A stretch of 27,677 nucleotides of DNA from Ruminococcus sp. Its GTDB lineage: Bacteria > Bacillota > Clostridia > Oscillospirales > Ruminococcaceae. A program made the position numbers and the translations under genes. Positions 1 to 7,847 of the stretch are shown here, in pieces. The notes under the pieces are model-generated. The model saw nothing but the letters and a program-made list of their open reading frames with translations. It searched no databases and was not told where the DNA came from. How positions within the stretch are numbered: the stretch's first letter is position 1; every line of letters begins with the position of its first letter. The stretch is from positions 1 to 27,677 of the forward strand of contig JAAVHK010000149.1 of the NCBI GenBank assembly GCA_014799765.1, read 5' to 3'.

Positions 1-680
1 CTGTCAACGGACGCAAAACTTTTACTGAACATTTCCAGAACAGCCAGATTTTCTTCGGGTGCGACATATGTTATCTCAACCGGTGCTGTTTTAAGAAGAT
101 TCATATATGCGGAATATGCACTTTCCGCTGTGACGTTTTCAGCAGTTTTTCTTGTACCATAACTCATTACTTCAGCCGGTTCACCTCTGAAAGCCGTTTC
201 AGTAGCTCTTGCAAGTGCGTAACCACGTTTGTTATTTATTTCCGATTCTATACGGTCAATGAGTTCTTTTTTCGTGATACTGAAAGATTCCTCGTCAAAT
301 TTACCGTCAGTGGCGTTCGGACAGAAAATACTTTCTATAAGAAGACCTGTCATTTCAGCTTCTATGTCCTCGCCGTCTATAGCGTATCTGTTGACAATAT
401 ACGATACATTTATGCTCAGTATCTGCGAATCTCCTTTCTTTACGGAATATGATGCAAGATTAGCTCCGTAAAGTGAAGACAGCTTTTCGTTCAGCAACGA
501 AAGAGCAGGCAGACTTTTTGTTGAATATGTCAGTACATCTGTAGCGATAACGTTTGCCGAAGCGGTTTCTTCTGAAAGTTCCGTTATAAACCTTACAGAA
601 ATATGTGCTGTCTTGAATTTAGGATCAGTTATAGAAGTGAATCCTACATTGTTGTCGATTTCAGTTCTGTTGTATTTCAT
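1..680 (-). CDS. yfmF: M16 peptidase-like protein, YfmF type (3' part cut by window edge)
   Basis: The first 226 codons of a gene that runs off the left edge. The protein begins MKYNRTEIDNNVGFTSITD and continues with a typical M16 (insulinase/pitrilysin) N-terminal fold: ITDPKFKTAHISVRF, then LLNEKLSSLYGANL, then a helix-rich stretch with LLIESIFCPN. The zinc motif HxxEH expected near residues 50-60 of active M16 enzymes is absent. This fits YfmF, the non-catalytic partner of the YfmF/YfmH pair linked in Firmicutes to EF-P 5-aminopentanol modification. The ATG at 678-680 is preceded by AGGAG at good spacing. A consensus promoter lies upstream at 727-755. YfmH would be expected beyond the window. 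The family is fairly sure; the YfmF assignment rests on motifs and the missing zinc site. Confidence 0.8.
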   Translation of the reverse strand, partial: MKYNRTEIDNNVGFTSITDPKFKTAHISVRFITELSEETASANVIATDVLTYSTKSLPALSLLNEKLSSLYGANLASYSVKKGDSQILSINVSYIVNRYAIDGEDIEAEMTGLLIESIFCPNATDGKFDEESFSITKKELIDRIESEINNKRGYALARATETAFRGEPAEVMSYGTRKTAENVTAESAYSAYMNLLKTAPVEITYVAPEENLAVLEMFSKSFASVD

Positions 681-726
681 TAATATCAACGCTCCTGTCT
701 GATAAAATTATCCTTTTTTAATATTC

Positions 727-755
727 ATTATACTATTGTATACCGGTTTTGTCAA
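727..755 (-). promoter_or_regulatory. sigma-A promoter of the M16 gene
   Basis: Read on the minus strand, TTGACA (750-755) is followed after exactly 17 bp by TATAAT (727-732). It lies about 47 bp upstream of the ATG at 680. It is divergent to the promoter of the SGNH gene. Confidence 0.8.
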
Positions 756-819
756 GTGAAATATTACCATTATAAATTTAAAAATTTTTAAAAAATCCAT
801 GAATGTTATTAATTTCTGC

Positions 820-848
820 TTGACATAATCAGAAAAATAATGTACAAT
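820..848 (+). promoter_or_regulatory. sigma-A promoter of the SGNH-dockerin gene
   Basis: TTGACA (820-825), a 17-bp spacer, then TACAAT (843-848). It is followed by the AGGAGG ribosome binding site at about 881 and the ATG at 894. Confidence 0.8.
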
Positions 849-893
849 TATTCTATCCCGAAAAATATATTTTAATCTTCAGGAGGATTCAAC

Positions 894-2339
894 ATGAAAA
901 AATACTTATCGTTAATAGTTTCTGCCACTATGGCACTTTCAATGATTGTACCGGCTGTGACGTCTGCTGATGGTCAGAATAAAAATCTTGACAGTATGGT
1001 TATACTCGGCGACGGTATTGCCAGCGGTTACGATTTAGACGAAAATGAACATACATACAGTGAAATATGTGCGGATTACTTCGGGGCTGAAGTTTCCAAC
1101 TTTGCACAATCCGGTATGGATTCGTATGAACTTCTCAGCATGGTGGAAAATCTCACCGACGAACAGAAAACTTCTGTTGAAAATACTGACGTTGTTGTAA
1201 TATCCACAGGCGGTAAAGATATTATGAAGTACATTGTAAAACAGTTCCTTGAATTTTCCGCAAAAAATAATCTTCTTGCTTCAGGTTATACATCCGCCGA
1301 TATTCCGGAAAATCCAGGTATAAGCGATATGAAAATGATTGACCATAACAATTTCAGAATATATTCAAACAGCGGTATGACTGCTTCACTTGCCCTGAAC
1401 AGTCTGATAAAATCCTCATCACGTAATCTGCGACTTACTACTAATAACAACAAGGGTATCATACCTAATGAAATAATGGTAAATATCGACAAAACAGTTA
1501 AACAATTAAAAGAAATCAATCCTGATGCACAGATAATAGTACAGACTGTCTACCAGCCGTTACAGCTTTCAAAGAGATACGTAGAAAAAAATTACAATTC
1601 CGGTCACGCTATTATGATAAATACCCTGCGTGATACCCTCGATGATATAATGAACACTTTCCGTACTGAATTACAGAAAATTCAGGATATTGAAATTATC
1701 GACGTCTATGGTACATTCACCGCTAACGGAAATGTCGCCTCTTCCCGTGATAACCCTGGTCACGCCTACTACTTCACCGATATGGAAAAATCATACGTAA
1801 CAATAGGTGGTGACGATACAATTAATTTATATCCTAATCAGAAAGGACATCTTGCTATTTCCTCACTGCTGATTGACAAAATAAAAGTAAATGACAAGGA
1901 AACCGGCGAATCTGTTAAACCTGTTTCCGCTGAACGTCCTGTAGACGAAACAACAGGTGAAATTATACCAACGGTCTTCAATCAGGTTTACTACAGTATC
2001 GAAGATATAGGAAGCTATCCGCCTCTTGCTATGGAACAGATTGTTGAAGCTCTTCCGGATAAGGTATACCCCGGTGATATTAACAATGATGGTGAGACAG
2101 ATGCCGTCGATGCTACCGCAATTCTTGAAGAATACGCAAGCCTTTCAACCCATAGCGGAACAACTCTTACTGACGAAGAAGTAAAAAAAGCCGATATCAA
2201 TTACGACGGAATTGTAGATGCCAATGACGCCACACAGGTACTAATGTACTATGCTTATCGTTCAACAGAACATGAGGGTGAAACTCTTAACATCTTCGGT
2301 TACATGAATAAGTTACAGGCAGACGAAAACGCTAAATAA
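894..2339 (+). CDS. Secreted SGNH-fold protein with C-terminal dockerin; catalytic residues degenerate
   Basis: 481 aa. Residues 1-25 form a signal peptide (MKKYLSLIVSATMALSMIVPA). Residues 33-330 carry the SGNH/GDSL block order, but the catalytic positions are changed. Block I reads VILGDGIASG with Gly41 where the nucleophile Ser belongs. Block II keeps Gly74 (NFAQSGMDS). Block III reads STGGKD with Lys108 for Asn. Block V reads NLYPNQKGH, with Tyr313 and Asn311 where DxHPN is expected. Residues 394-465 are a dockerin with two calcium loops, GDINNDGETDAVDA and ADINYDGIVDANDA. There is no Thr-rich linker. The protein is probably docked to a cellulosome scaffoldin as a non-catalytic or altered-activity module. 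The start has AGGAGG 8 bp upstream. The DUF3810 gene follows after 9 bp. Confidence 0.88.
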   Translation: MKKYLSLIVSATMALSMIVPAVTSADGQNKNLDSMVILGDGIASGYDLDENEHTYSEICADYFGAEVSNFAQSGMDSYELLSMVENLTDEQKTSVENTDVVVISTGGKDIMKYIVKQFLEFSAKNNLLASGYTSADIPENPGISDMKMIDHNNFRIYSNSGMTASLALNSLIKSSSRNLRLTTNNNKGIIPNEIMVNIDKTVKQLKEINPDAQIIVQTVYQPLQLSKRYVEKNYNSGHAIMINTLRDTLDDIMNTFRTELQKIQDIEIIDVYGTFTANGNVASSRDNPGHAYYFTDMEKSYVTIGGDDTINLYPNQKGHLAISSLLIDKIKVNDKETGESVKPVSAERPVDETTGEIIPTVFNQVYYSIEDIGSYPPLAMEQIVEALPDKVYPGDINNDGETDAVDATAILEEYASLSTHSGTTLTDEEVKKADINYDGIVDANDATQVLMYYAYRSTEHEGETLNIFGYMNKLQADENAK

Positions 2340-2348
2340 TATATAAAA

Positions 2349-3461
2349 ATGAAAAAATTTCATATCAGAAAAAAATACTCTGTACTGATTATAATATGTC
2401 TGTTTATGGTATTTCTGAATGTATTGTCGAGAATATGCAGTCCGTTTGCCGATTTCTATACAGAAAAAATTTTTCCGCTTTTTGCGAATCCGGTTTCTTT
2501 TATTACCGGATTACTACCATTTTCAGTAGGCGAGATACTTATATTACTGGGAATCCTGCTCATAGTGGTGGGATTCCCCTGTACTGTATTGTTACTGATA
2601 TTCGGGAAAAATTTCCGTAAAAAAACATTATCAACTGCCGGTTTTGTTATACTGCTTGTCTTTACATTTATTCTGACTACTGAAACCATGAACTGTTTCA
2701 TAATGTATCAGTGTACGCCGTTCACTGAAAAATATCTCGGACATTCAGAACATACCGAAAGTCAGATTACAGAACTATATTCACTTCTTATAGAAAAATC
2801 CAACGATTTAGCCGAAAAAGTTCCTCGTGATGATATGAACTGTTTCGAGTTTACAGAAAATGTAAGTCCGGAAGCCAGAAAGGCTATGAAAAAAGCCGGT
2901 GAGACTTTCCCACAGCTTAAAGGATACTATCCGAAAGCTAAACCTATACAGTTTTCGTATTTCATGAGCCAGTCTCATCTTACGGGAATTTATTTCCCGT
3001 TTTCGCTTGAATCCAACTACAATGACGATATGTGCCGGACTAATCTTCCTGAAACAGTCTGTCATGAATTTTCACACCTCAAAGGATTCATACAGGAGGA
3101 CGAGGCAAATTTTATATCTTTCTATGCTACAACTCAGTGCAGTGAAAATTTAAGTTTTCAGTACTCGGGGTATCTTTCCGCCCTTGAATACGTACATAAC
3201 GAAATATATAATCAGAACATTTCCGGAGCGTTTCATTTAACAGATACTATTTCCGATAACGTCCGCCGTGACTGGTTCAGATTCATGCCCGATAACTACT
3301 GGGAGGAAAACGAAGAAAAAGAAGTAATTCCCACTGAAACTGTAAGTACGGTTTCCACAACCGCTATCGATACCAACATAAAGGCAAACGGCAGAAAAGA
3401 CGGTATAAAATCATATTCGCTTGTCGTGGAGTTACTGCTTGATTTCTATTATCCAGCCTGA
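2349..3461 (+). CDS. DUF3810 membrane protein, putative zinc metallopeptidase
   Basis: 370 aa. Hydrophobic segments at about residues 10-28, 60-85 and 96-115 predict three membrane helices near the N-terminus, followed by a soluble domain. That domain contains H239-E-F-S-H243 and a downstream EDEANF (about residues 250-255), the HExxH...E arrangement of gluzincin-like peptidases that is characteristic of DUF3810. The substrate is unknown. The C-terminal 60 residues are low-complexity and Thr/Ser-rich (PTETVSTVSTTAIDT). The gene lies 9 bp after the SGNH-dockerin gene and probably shares its transcript. No SD sequence precedes the ATG (the spacer is A/T only), so translation may be coupled to the upstream stop. 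A strong hairpin terminator follows at 3480-3513. An alternative reading is an inactive scaffold, but the motif appears intact. Confidence 0.82.
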   Translation: MKKFHIRKKYSVLIIICLFMVFLNVLSRICSPFADFYTEKIFPLFANPVSFITGLLPFSVGEILILLGILLIVVGFPCTVLLLIFGKNFRKKTLSTAGFVILLVFTFILTTETMNCFIMYQCTPFTEKYLGHSEHTESQITELYSLLIEKSNDLAEKVPRDDMNCFEFTENVSPEARKAMKKAGETFPQLKGYYPKAKPIQFSYFMSQSHLTGIYFPFSLESNYNDDMCRTNLPETVCHEFSHLKGFIQEDEANFISFYATTQCSENLSFQYSGYLSALEYVHNEIYNQNISGAFHLTDTISDNVRRDWFRFMPDNYWEENEEKEVIPTETVSTVSTTAIDTNIKANGRKDGIKSYSLVVELLLDFYYPA

Positions 3462-3479
3462 AATAATATATCCAGATAA

Positions 3480-3513
3480 AAAAGGACGTTTCTTTTAATA
3501 AAAACGTCCTTTT
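3480..3513. terminator. Bidirectional intrinsic terminator between convergent genes
   Basis: A perfect 12-bp stem (AAAAGGACGTTT at 3480-3491 pairing with AAACGTCCTTTT at 3502-3513) with a 10-nt loop. T-rich flanks on both strands suit it to stop both the DUF3810 gene (+) and the GH5 gene (-). Confidence 0.85.
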
Positions 3514-3523
3514 GATTATGTCT

Positions 3524-5428
3524 TTACTGTGGTAAATCGTCTATCGGGAAGGATTCAATAAGCTTAATATTATACATCTGTATTGCAAGAGCATCATTAC
3601 TTGTTACGCCGTCGCCTTTGCCGACAACATCAGCATTTTTCTTACCCTGTTCAGTAAGTGAATATGATTCCGGATTTGCAAGCGACTGCATTATAAGTAC
3701 GGCATCTGCAAGTGATACTTCCTTGTCTTCGTTGGCATCGCCGTATAATATACCGCCGGAAGAAGTAGTTCCAGCTGTAGTTACTGTTGTAGTAGTTCCG
3801 GCTGAACCTGTTGTAGTGGTTGTAGTAGTAGTGCCGGCTGGTTTTGTAGTCGTTGTTCCGACACTATTGGAATCTACAGGCTTGCCTGCTTTATCGAGGA
3901 CTGTTCCGCCGTCAAGATTACTGCCTTCTGTTGTTGCGTAACTTGTATAAAATTCGTTCAGTGAAAGACCGTTATTTCCGAGTGCTTTCTGGTGGTCAAG
4001 ACCGATATATTTTCCGGTTTCCAACGTCTGCCACAGGGATTTTTCCATAAGAGCGTACTTTTCTTCTTCCCACTCAATCTTCGTAGAACCGGCATACTGC
4101 CCGCATGAAATGTTTTTCCATAATCCGCCGGTATCGCCGGAATTGGTATTCAGACACCAGAATGTATGATTTATATGATTTTCAATCATGTAGTCACGAA
4201 GAAGTTCCATCCATTTCTGATTTTCTGCACCGTCCATATGTCCGCCCCACTCGCCTATGAGTTCCGGTGCTATGTCCTCGGCGTTGATATATGCCCATGT
4301 ATCGTACCAGTAGTCGTCAAGAAGCGTCTGTGTTGTGAAGTCCTTGGCAAACCATGTTTGAGCATAAACCGACGGACCGTAATCGTGTGGGGAATATACT
4401 ATCTGACTTGTACCTTGTTTTGGTACTATAGGATATTCCCTTGCACCTCTGAAGTTACCGCCCCACCATGCTCCTATATATGGCGAATTGTCACGTCTGT
4501 CTGCGATTCCCCAGTAATCACCAGGCATTGCACCACTTAATGACTGTTCAACGCCTTCTATGAAAATGAGTGCATTAGGGTGTACATCAAGAATAGCTTC
4601 GGCACAATTGGTAGCGGCATAAGCCCAGTTGTTTTCGTCGGTTGAACCGTCCCACTTTGCAGCCTTGTCACCCTCCTGACCTTTTCCGTGTGGTTCGTTC
4701 TTGAGGTCATAACCTAAAAGTGTATCGTTATTCTTGTATTTTTCAGCAAGCCATACAAGCGATTCCTGCCATAATTCAGTAGTAACCATTGTACCGTCTG
4801 ATGTTGTTTCCTTACCGTACCATAAGTTATAGTTATGTCCTGAGTTATCGGCGTGCGGGCTATGTATGTCAATAAATGCCTTGATTCCGTACTTCTTACA
4901 CTTGTCAAGGATTATATCAAATCCACGGTCACTTGTTATGAGGGTTTTTCCGTCAGATTCAACAAAATCCTTGTTAAGATTGCCGTATCTTCCGGCTTCA
5001 ACGATACCGCCGTTGCCGTCATCCTGGTCAACCGGCGGATTATATACAGCCTGCATACCACCGGCACTTATCTGAAATGGTGTACCATTCATCCATGAGA
5101 GAATAAGTTCTGTTGAAACAGGAAAACGGATAACATTAATACCTCTGTCGGCTACTTCCTGTAACATATCGTCGATGTCACCGGCGTAAAGATAATGCGG
5201 TGAGTATTCAATGCAGTTCAGTCCGAACCAGTTAGCACCGGTCAACCATACTTCATTACCGTTCATGTCGTAAAGTCGGCTACCCTCGGCGTGTAACCAG
5301 TCGTCATTGTTGTCATCGACAGCCACCGCTGTGACCGGATTTCCGACTGTTCCGAAAGATGCCGGAATTGCCGGTACTGCCATTACCGCTACGGACAGCA
5401 ATGCAGTAAGTTTTTTTAATCTGTTCAT
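3524..5428 (-). CDS. Cellulosomal GH5 endoglucanase-like enzyme with Thr linker and dockerin
   Basis: 634 aa, starting MNRLKKLTALL. A reading from TTG at 5452 is possible but would place the SD (AGAGAGGA) inside the gene, so ATG 5428 is preferred. A signal peptide is followed by a GH5 TIM barrel at about residues 45-475. Visible motifs are TGANWFGLNC, VIRFPV, FIDIHSPH, the acid/base Glu245 in DLKNEPHG, HDYGP, and the nucleophile Glu393 in LIGEWGG. These suggest a beta-1,4-glucanase resembling subfamily GH5_1; the subfamily is tentative. Residues about 524-559 are a Thr-rich linker (KPAGTTTTTTTTGSAGTTTT). Residues about 562-628 are a dockerin with loops GDANEDKEVSLADA and ADVVGKGDGVTSNDA; the second loop is one residue longer than usual. 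The enzyme is exported and assembled onto a scaffoldin. It has its own promoter at 5481-5509. Confidence 0.93.
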   Translation of the reverse strand: MNRLKKLTALLSVAVMAVPAIPASFGTVGNPVTAVAVDDNNDDWLHAEGSRLYDMNGNEVWLTGANWFGLNCIEYSPHYLYAGDIDDMLQEVADRGINVIRFPVSTELILSWMNGTPFQISAGGMQAVYNPPVDQDDGNGGIVEAGRYGNLNKDFVESDGKTLITSDRGFDIILDKCKKYGIKAFIDIHSPHADNSGHNYNLWYGKETTSDGTMVTTELWQESLVWLAEKYKNNDTLLGYDLKNEPHGKGQEGDKAAKWDGSTDENNWAYAATNCAEAILDVHPNALIFIEGVEQSLSGAMPGDYWGIADRRDNSPYIGAWWGGNFRGAREYPIVPKQGTSQIVYSPHDYGPSVYAQTWFAKDFTTQTLLDDYWYDTWAYINAEDIAPELIGEWGGHMDGAENQKWMELLRDYMIENHINHTFWCLNTNSGDTGGLWKNISCGQYAGSTKIEWEEEKYALMEKSLWQTLETGKYIGLDHQKALGNNGLSLNEFYTSYATTEGSNLDGGTVLDKAGKPVDSNSVGTTTTKPAGTTTTTTTTGSAGTTTTVTTAGTTSSGGILYGDANEDKEVSLADAVLIMQSLANPESYSLTEQGKKNADVVGKGDGVTSNDALAIQMYNIKLIESFPIDDLPQ

Positions 5429-5480
5429 GATAAATTCCTCTCTCCGATACAAATTTTTTTAAAACGTATCTTTTAATTAT

Positions 5481-5509
5481 ATTTTATCACTAAAAAACAA
5501 AAAAGTCAA
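5481..5509 (-). promoter_or_regulatory. sigma-A promoter of the GH5 gene
   Basis: On the minus strand, TTGACT (5504-5509), a 17-bp spacer ending in TGA, then TAAAAT (5481-5486). The -35 begins only 6 bp beyond the stop of the upstream kinase gene, and no terminator lies between them, so readthrough from the transferase cluster is also possible. Confidence 0.72.
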
Positions 5510-5515
5510 TAGAAA

Positions 5516-6421
5516 TCAGAACGCTTTACGGATAATATTTTTTATACCGGAATTACTTTCAAAATATTCAAGCTGTTTCAGTAAGTCTTCCGAACGTCGT
5601 CGGCATTGTTCCGGAGTTTTTGTAATAAAATAACGTCTTTCGGAAACGGAATCTATAATATACCGCATAGCAAGTTCACCGGTGACATAAAGTATTCCAT
5701 AGTAAAGGGAATCTGTTTCTGCCGGAGTAAGTAAGCCGTCCAGACCGTCGGCAAAACCTCGTGTTATTTCTGCGATATTTTCAGTACCGGCAGAACGTAT
5801 CATATCACCGTAATCAATCGCCACATGACCCCTCATAGATGTATCAAGGTCTATGACTGTTATTTTCTGACCGAAAATAATATTATCCGTCTTTGCGTCG
5901 TTATGGACGTTTCTTTCCGGAATATCGCTGAAAATTTCAAGTCTGCCCCTGAGACCGTCAAAAAATTTTTCCGTACCCACAGGAAGTCTGTTATAGTACA
6001 TCTCAAAATTATGGAAGTTTTCAATAGTATTATCGAGAATTATATTATTATTTATAATATTTATGTACTTCCCGAATGCATAACCAGTTAAATACGACTT
6101 GTTTTCCGGTAAATATGCCTGCTCCGTATATCCGTATATACGCCATACTTCGTTATCGAGTTCAATGTAATTTTTTCCACCTGTCGTAAGATATTCCGAT
6201 ACTGTTATTATGTCTTGTCCGGAGCGTCGGAAAGCTGTTTCAATACGGCTGATGTTCTCCATAACTATATATGGATTCCGGAAAATATTTCTGTTAAGCG
6301 ACTGCATTATATATTTACCTGCTCCGGATTCTATAAGATAAGTTTTATTAATGTGTCCGGTATTTATCGGTGATACTTTATATATATCTCTAATATTGAA
6401 GTATTCAGGTATATTTTTTAT
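5516..6421 (-). CDS. NahK-like sugar/aminoglycoside phosphotransferase-family kinase, apparent AUA start
   Basis: 301 aa if read from AUA at 6419-6421. The only standard start, ATG 6307, would remove 38 conserved-looking residues including SPINTGHINKTYLI, the glycine-rich N-lobe motif of N-acetylhexosamine 1-kinase relatives. The kinase core is intact: HNDAKTDN (His173, Asp175, Asn180 in the long numbering) is the catalytic loop, and VIDLDT (Asp191/Asp193) is the metal-binding motif, followed by AIDYGDMIRS. It should phosphorylate a sugar, aminosugar or similar small molecule with ATP; the substrate cannot be told. A strong SD (AGAGGTGAT) sits just before the AUA codon. AUA overlaps the stop of the upstream nucleotidyltransferase as ATAA, exactly where an ATGA overlap would be expected. 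It may be weakly translated or a recent start-codon mutant. Confidence 0.82.
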   Translation of the reverse strand: MKNIPEYFNIRDIYKVSPINTGHINKTYLIESGAGKYIMQSLNRNIFRNPYIVMENISRIETAFRRSGQDIITVSEYLTTGGKNYIELDNEVWRIYGYTEQAYLPENKSYLTGYAFGKYINIINNNIILDNTIENFHNFEMYYNRLPVGTEKFFDGLRGRLEIFSDIPERNVHNDAKTDNIIFGQKITVIDLDTSMRGHVAIDYGDMIRSAGTENIAEITRGFADGLDGLLTPAETDSLYYGILYVTGELAMRYIIDSVSERRYFITKTPEQCRRRSEDLLKQLEYFESNSGIKNIIRKAF

Positions 6422-7206
6422 ATTATCACCTCTGTTAAAACTTTTTTCAGTTCAGATATAATAATTTCTATATCATTATTTACTTTATCCGTATGTATTA
6501 ATAAATCGTCAGATAACTGATTCAGATTATCTTCAAAATTTTCCGGAAGCACTTTACAATTTTCCGTACATATTTCAACAAGGCGTTTTTCACCATAATG
6601 TGTAAGTCTGTTGACAGCGAATATAACATCAAAATATGATTCAAGAAATGCGGTAGTACGGTGCAGAATACTGATTCTGTCATTTCTTGTAATGGCTTTT
6701 GCTATCTGATTTTTATATGCCGGTAAACCATTACATAAGAGATTCATATTTCTTCTGATTATGTTTTCCCTGAGAATATCCGGATACGGTACATTAAAAC
6801 GTCGTTTAGCCTGTGAAATTCTGCCGTTTTTATCGTATATTATCTTACAATTCATAAGATTATGCCACATACAAGTAGTATATCCGTTACGTGCCTGATA
6901 ATTTTCTACTACCTCTGCGATTTCCCTGTAGAAATTATCCGGATTTCTGTAGATAATATCAATATCAACGCCGTTGTTAAGTGTACAGTTATCTTCGTAT
7001 TCCCAGTAGTGATTACCGATTTCTATAATAATACAGTATTTTTCAAGAATATCTGTTCTTGTTTCCTCGCTGATTTCTGAACTGCAATAAATATATACAT
7101 CATAATCGGATTTTTCGTCATAATTCTTTCCGGCACGTGAACCGCCTAACGCTATTGCTTCTACCTGCTCCAGTTCAGATAGTTCAGCAAATAATTTTTC
7201 CGTCAT
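6418..7206 (-). CDS. Nucleotidyltransferase-domain protein (DUF4037-like)
   Basis: 262 aa. The Pol-beta-type nucleotidyltransferase signature is complete: GGSRAGKNYDEKSDYDVYIY at residues 21-40 supplies the Gly-Ser turn and metal ligands Asp34/Asp36, and GVDIDIIYRN gives the third carboxylate near Asp81/Asp83. The C-terminal half is helical (about residues 120-262), as in DUF4037 and aminoglycoside or lincosamide nucleotidyltransferases. It probably transfers NMP from an NTP to a small-molecule hydroxyl; the substrate is unknown. ATG 7206 has AAGGAG at good spacing and lies inside the 3' end of the acetyltransferase gene (23-nt overlap). The 3' end overlaps the kinase by 4 nt (ATAA). Tight overlaps imply one transcript and coupled function. 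Confidence 0.85.
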   Translation of the reverse strand: MTEKLFAELSELEQVEAIALGGSRAGKNYDEKSDYDVYIYCSSEISEETRTDILEKYCIIIEIGNHYWEYEDNCTLNNGVDIDIIYRNPDNFYREIAEVVENYQARNGYTTCMWHNLMNCKIIYDKNGRISQAKRRFNVPYPDILRENIIRRNMNLLCNGLPAYKNQIAKAITRNDRISILHRTTAFLESYFDVIFAVNRLTHYGEKRLVEICTENCKVLPENFEDNLNQLSDDLLIHTDKVNNDIEIIISELKKVLTEVII

Positions 7207-7843
7207 ATAAAACGCTCCTTATGTAACTTTTTACTTTTTCGAGGTCACTGCATGATAAAACCGGTATCAGACTATTTATTTCCTCAATACTCTTATCCCA
7301 CCAACGAAACTCAAGCATCAGTTTTATTAATTCGTCGTCAAAACGTTTTCTTATTGTACGTGCCGGATTTCCTGCAACTATAGTATATGGCGGAACATCA
7401 CTGCCAACAACGCTGTTCATGCCGATTATTGCACCGTCACCGATATGTACACCCGATAAAATGGTTACATTCTGACCTATCCATACATCATTTCCTATAA
7501 CAGTATCGCCTTTATATGGCATTTCGGAAAGCGGTGGTACGGACTGTTCCCAACCCTCCATTATATAAAACGGATACGTCGAAACGGCATTCATCTGATG
7601 ATTTGCACCATTCATTACGAACTCTACTCCCGACGCTATCTGACAGAATTTTCCGATTATAAGTTTATCGCCATAAAATCCGTAATGATGCGTTACGTGA
7701 CTTTCAAAATCAACGTCACTGAAATATGTGAAATCCCCTACTATTATATCCGGATTCTTTATAGTAGGTCTGACATAAGTTACCGTATCGCAATCAGGTA
7801 CGGGAAAAATTTTATCCGGATTTGGTGTTATACCGTTTTTCAT
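7184..7843 (-). CDS. Vat/CatB-like xenobiotic O-acetyltransferase (left-handed beta-helix)
   Basis: 219 aa, the usual length of streptogramin A acetyltransferases (Vat) and CatB-type enzymes. The hexapeptide-repeat core runs from about residue 55 to 165, with LIIGKFCQIASGVEFVMNG and TVIGNDVWIGQNVTILSG. The catalytic His82 lies in the family motif MNGANHQM, followed by STYPF. The C-terminal helices include FRWWDKSIEEI. The family acetylates hydroxyls of antibiotics or sugars using acetyl-CoA. Relatives in commensal Firmicutes are often annotated as Vat although resistance is unproven. The start ATG is 4 nt after the methyltransferase stop, with AAGGGA as SD. Whether it confers resistance cannot be said from sequence. 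Confidence 0.88.
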   Translation of the reverse strand: MKNGITPNPDKIFPVPDCDTVTYVRPTIKNPDIIVGDFTYFSDVDFESHVTHHYGFYGDKLIIGKFCQIASGVEFVMNGANHQMNAVSTYPFYIMEGWEQSVPPLSEMPYKGDTVIGNDVWIGQNVTILSGVHIGDGAIIGMNSVVGSDVPPYTIVAGNPARTIRKRFDDELIKLMLEFRWWDKSIEEINSLIPVLSCSDLEKVKSYIRSVLYDGKIIC

Positions 7844-7847
7844 TTAC

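Noticed and set aside
3618..3941. Plus-strand reading frame rich in Val
   Set aside because: It is the antisense shadow of the Thr linker and dockerin of the GH5 gene and has no SD or family motif.
7184..7843. Calling the acetyltransferase a proven streptogramin resistance gene
   Set aside because: Motifs fit the Vat/XAT family, but many chromosomal members have no shown drug substrate.
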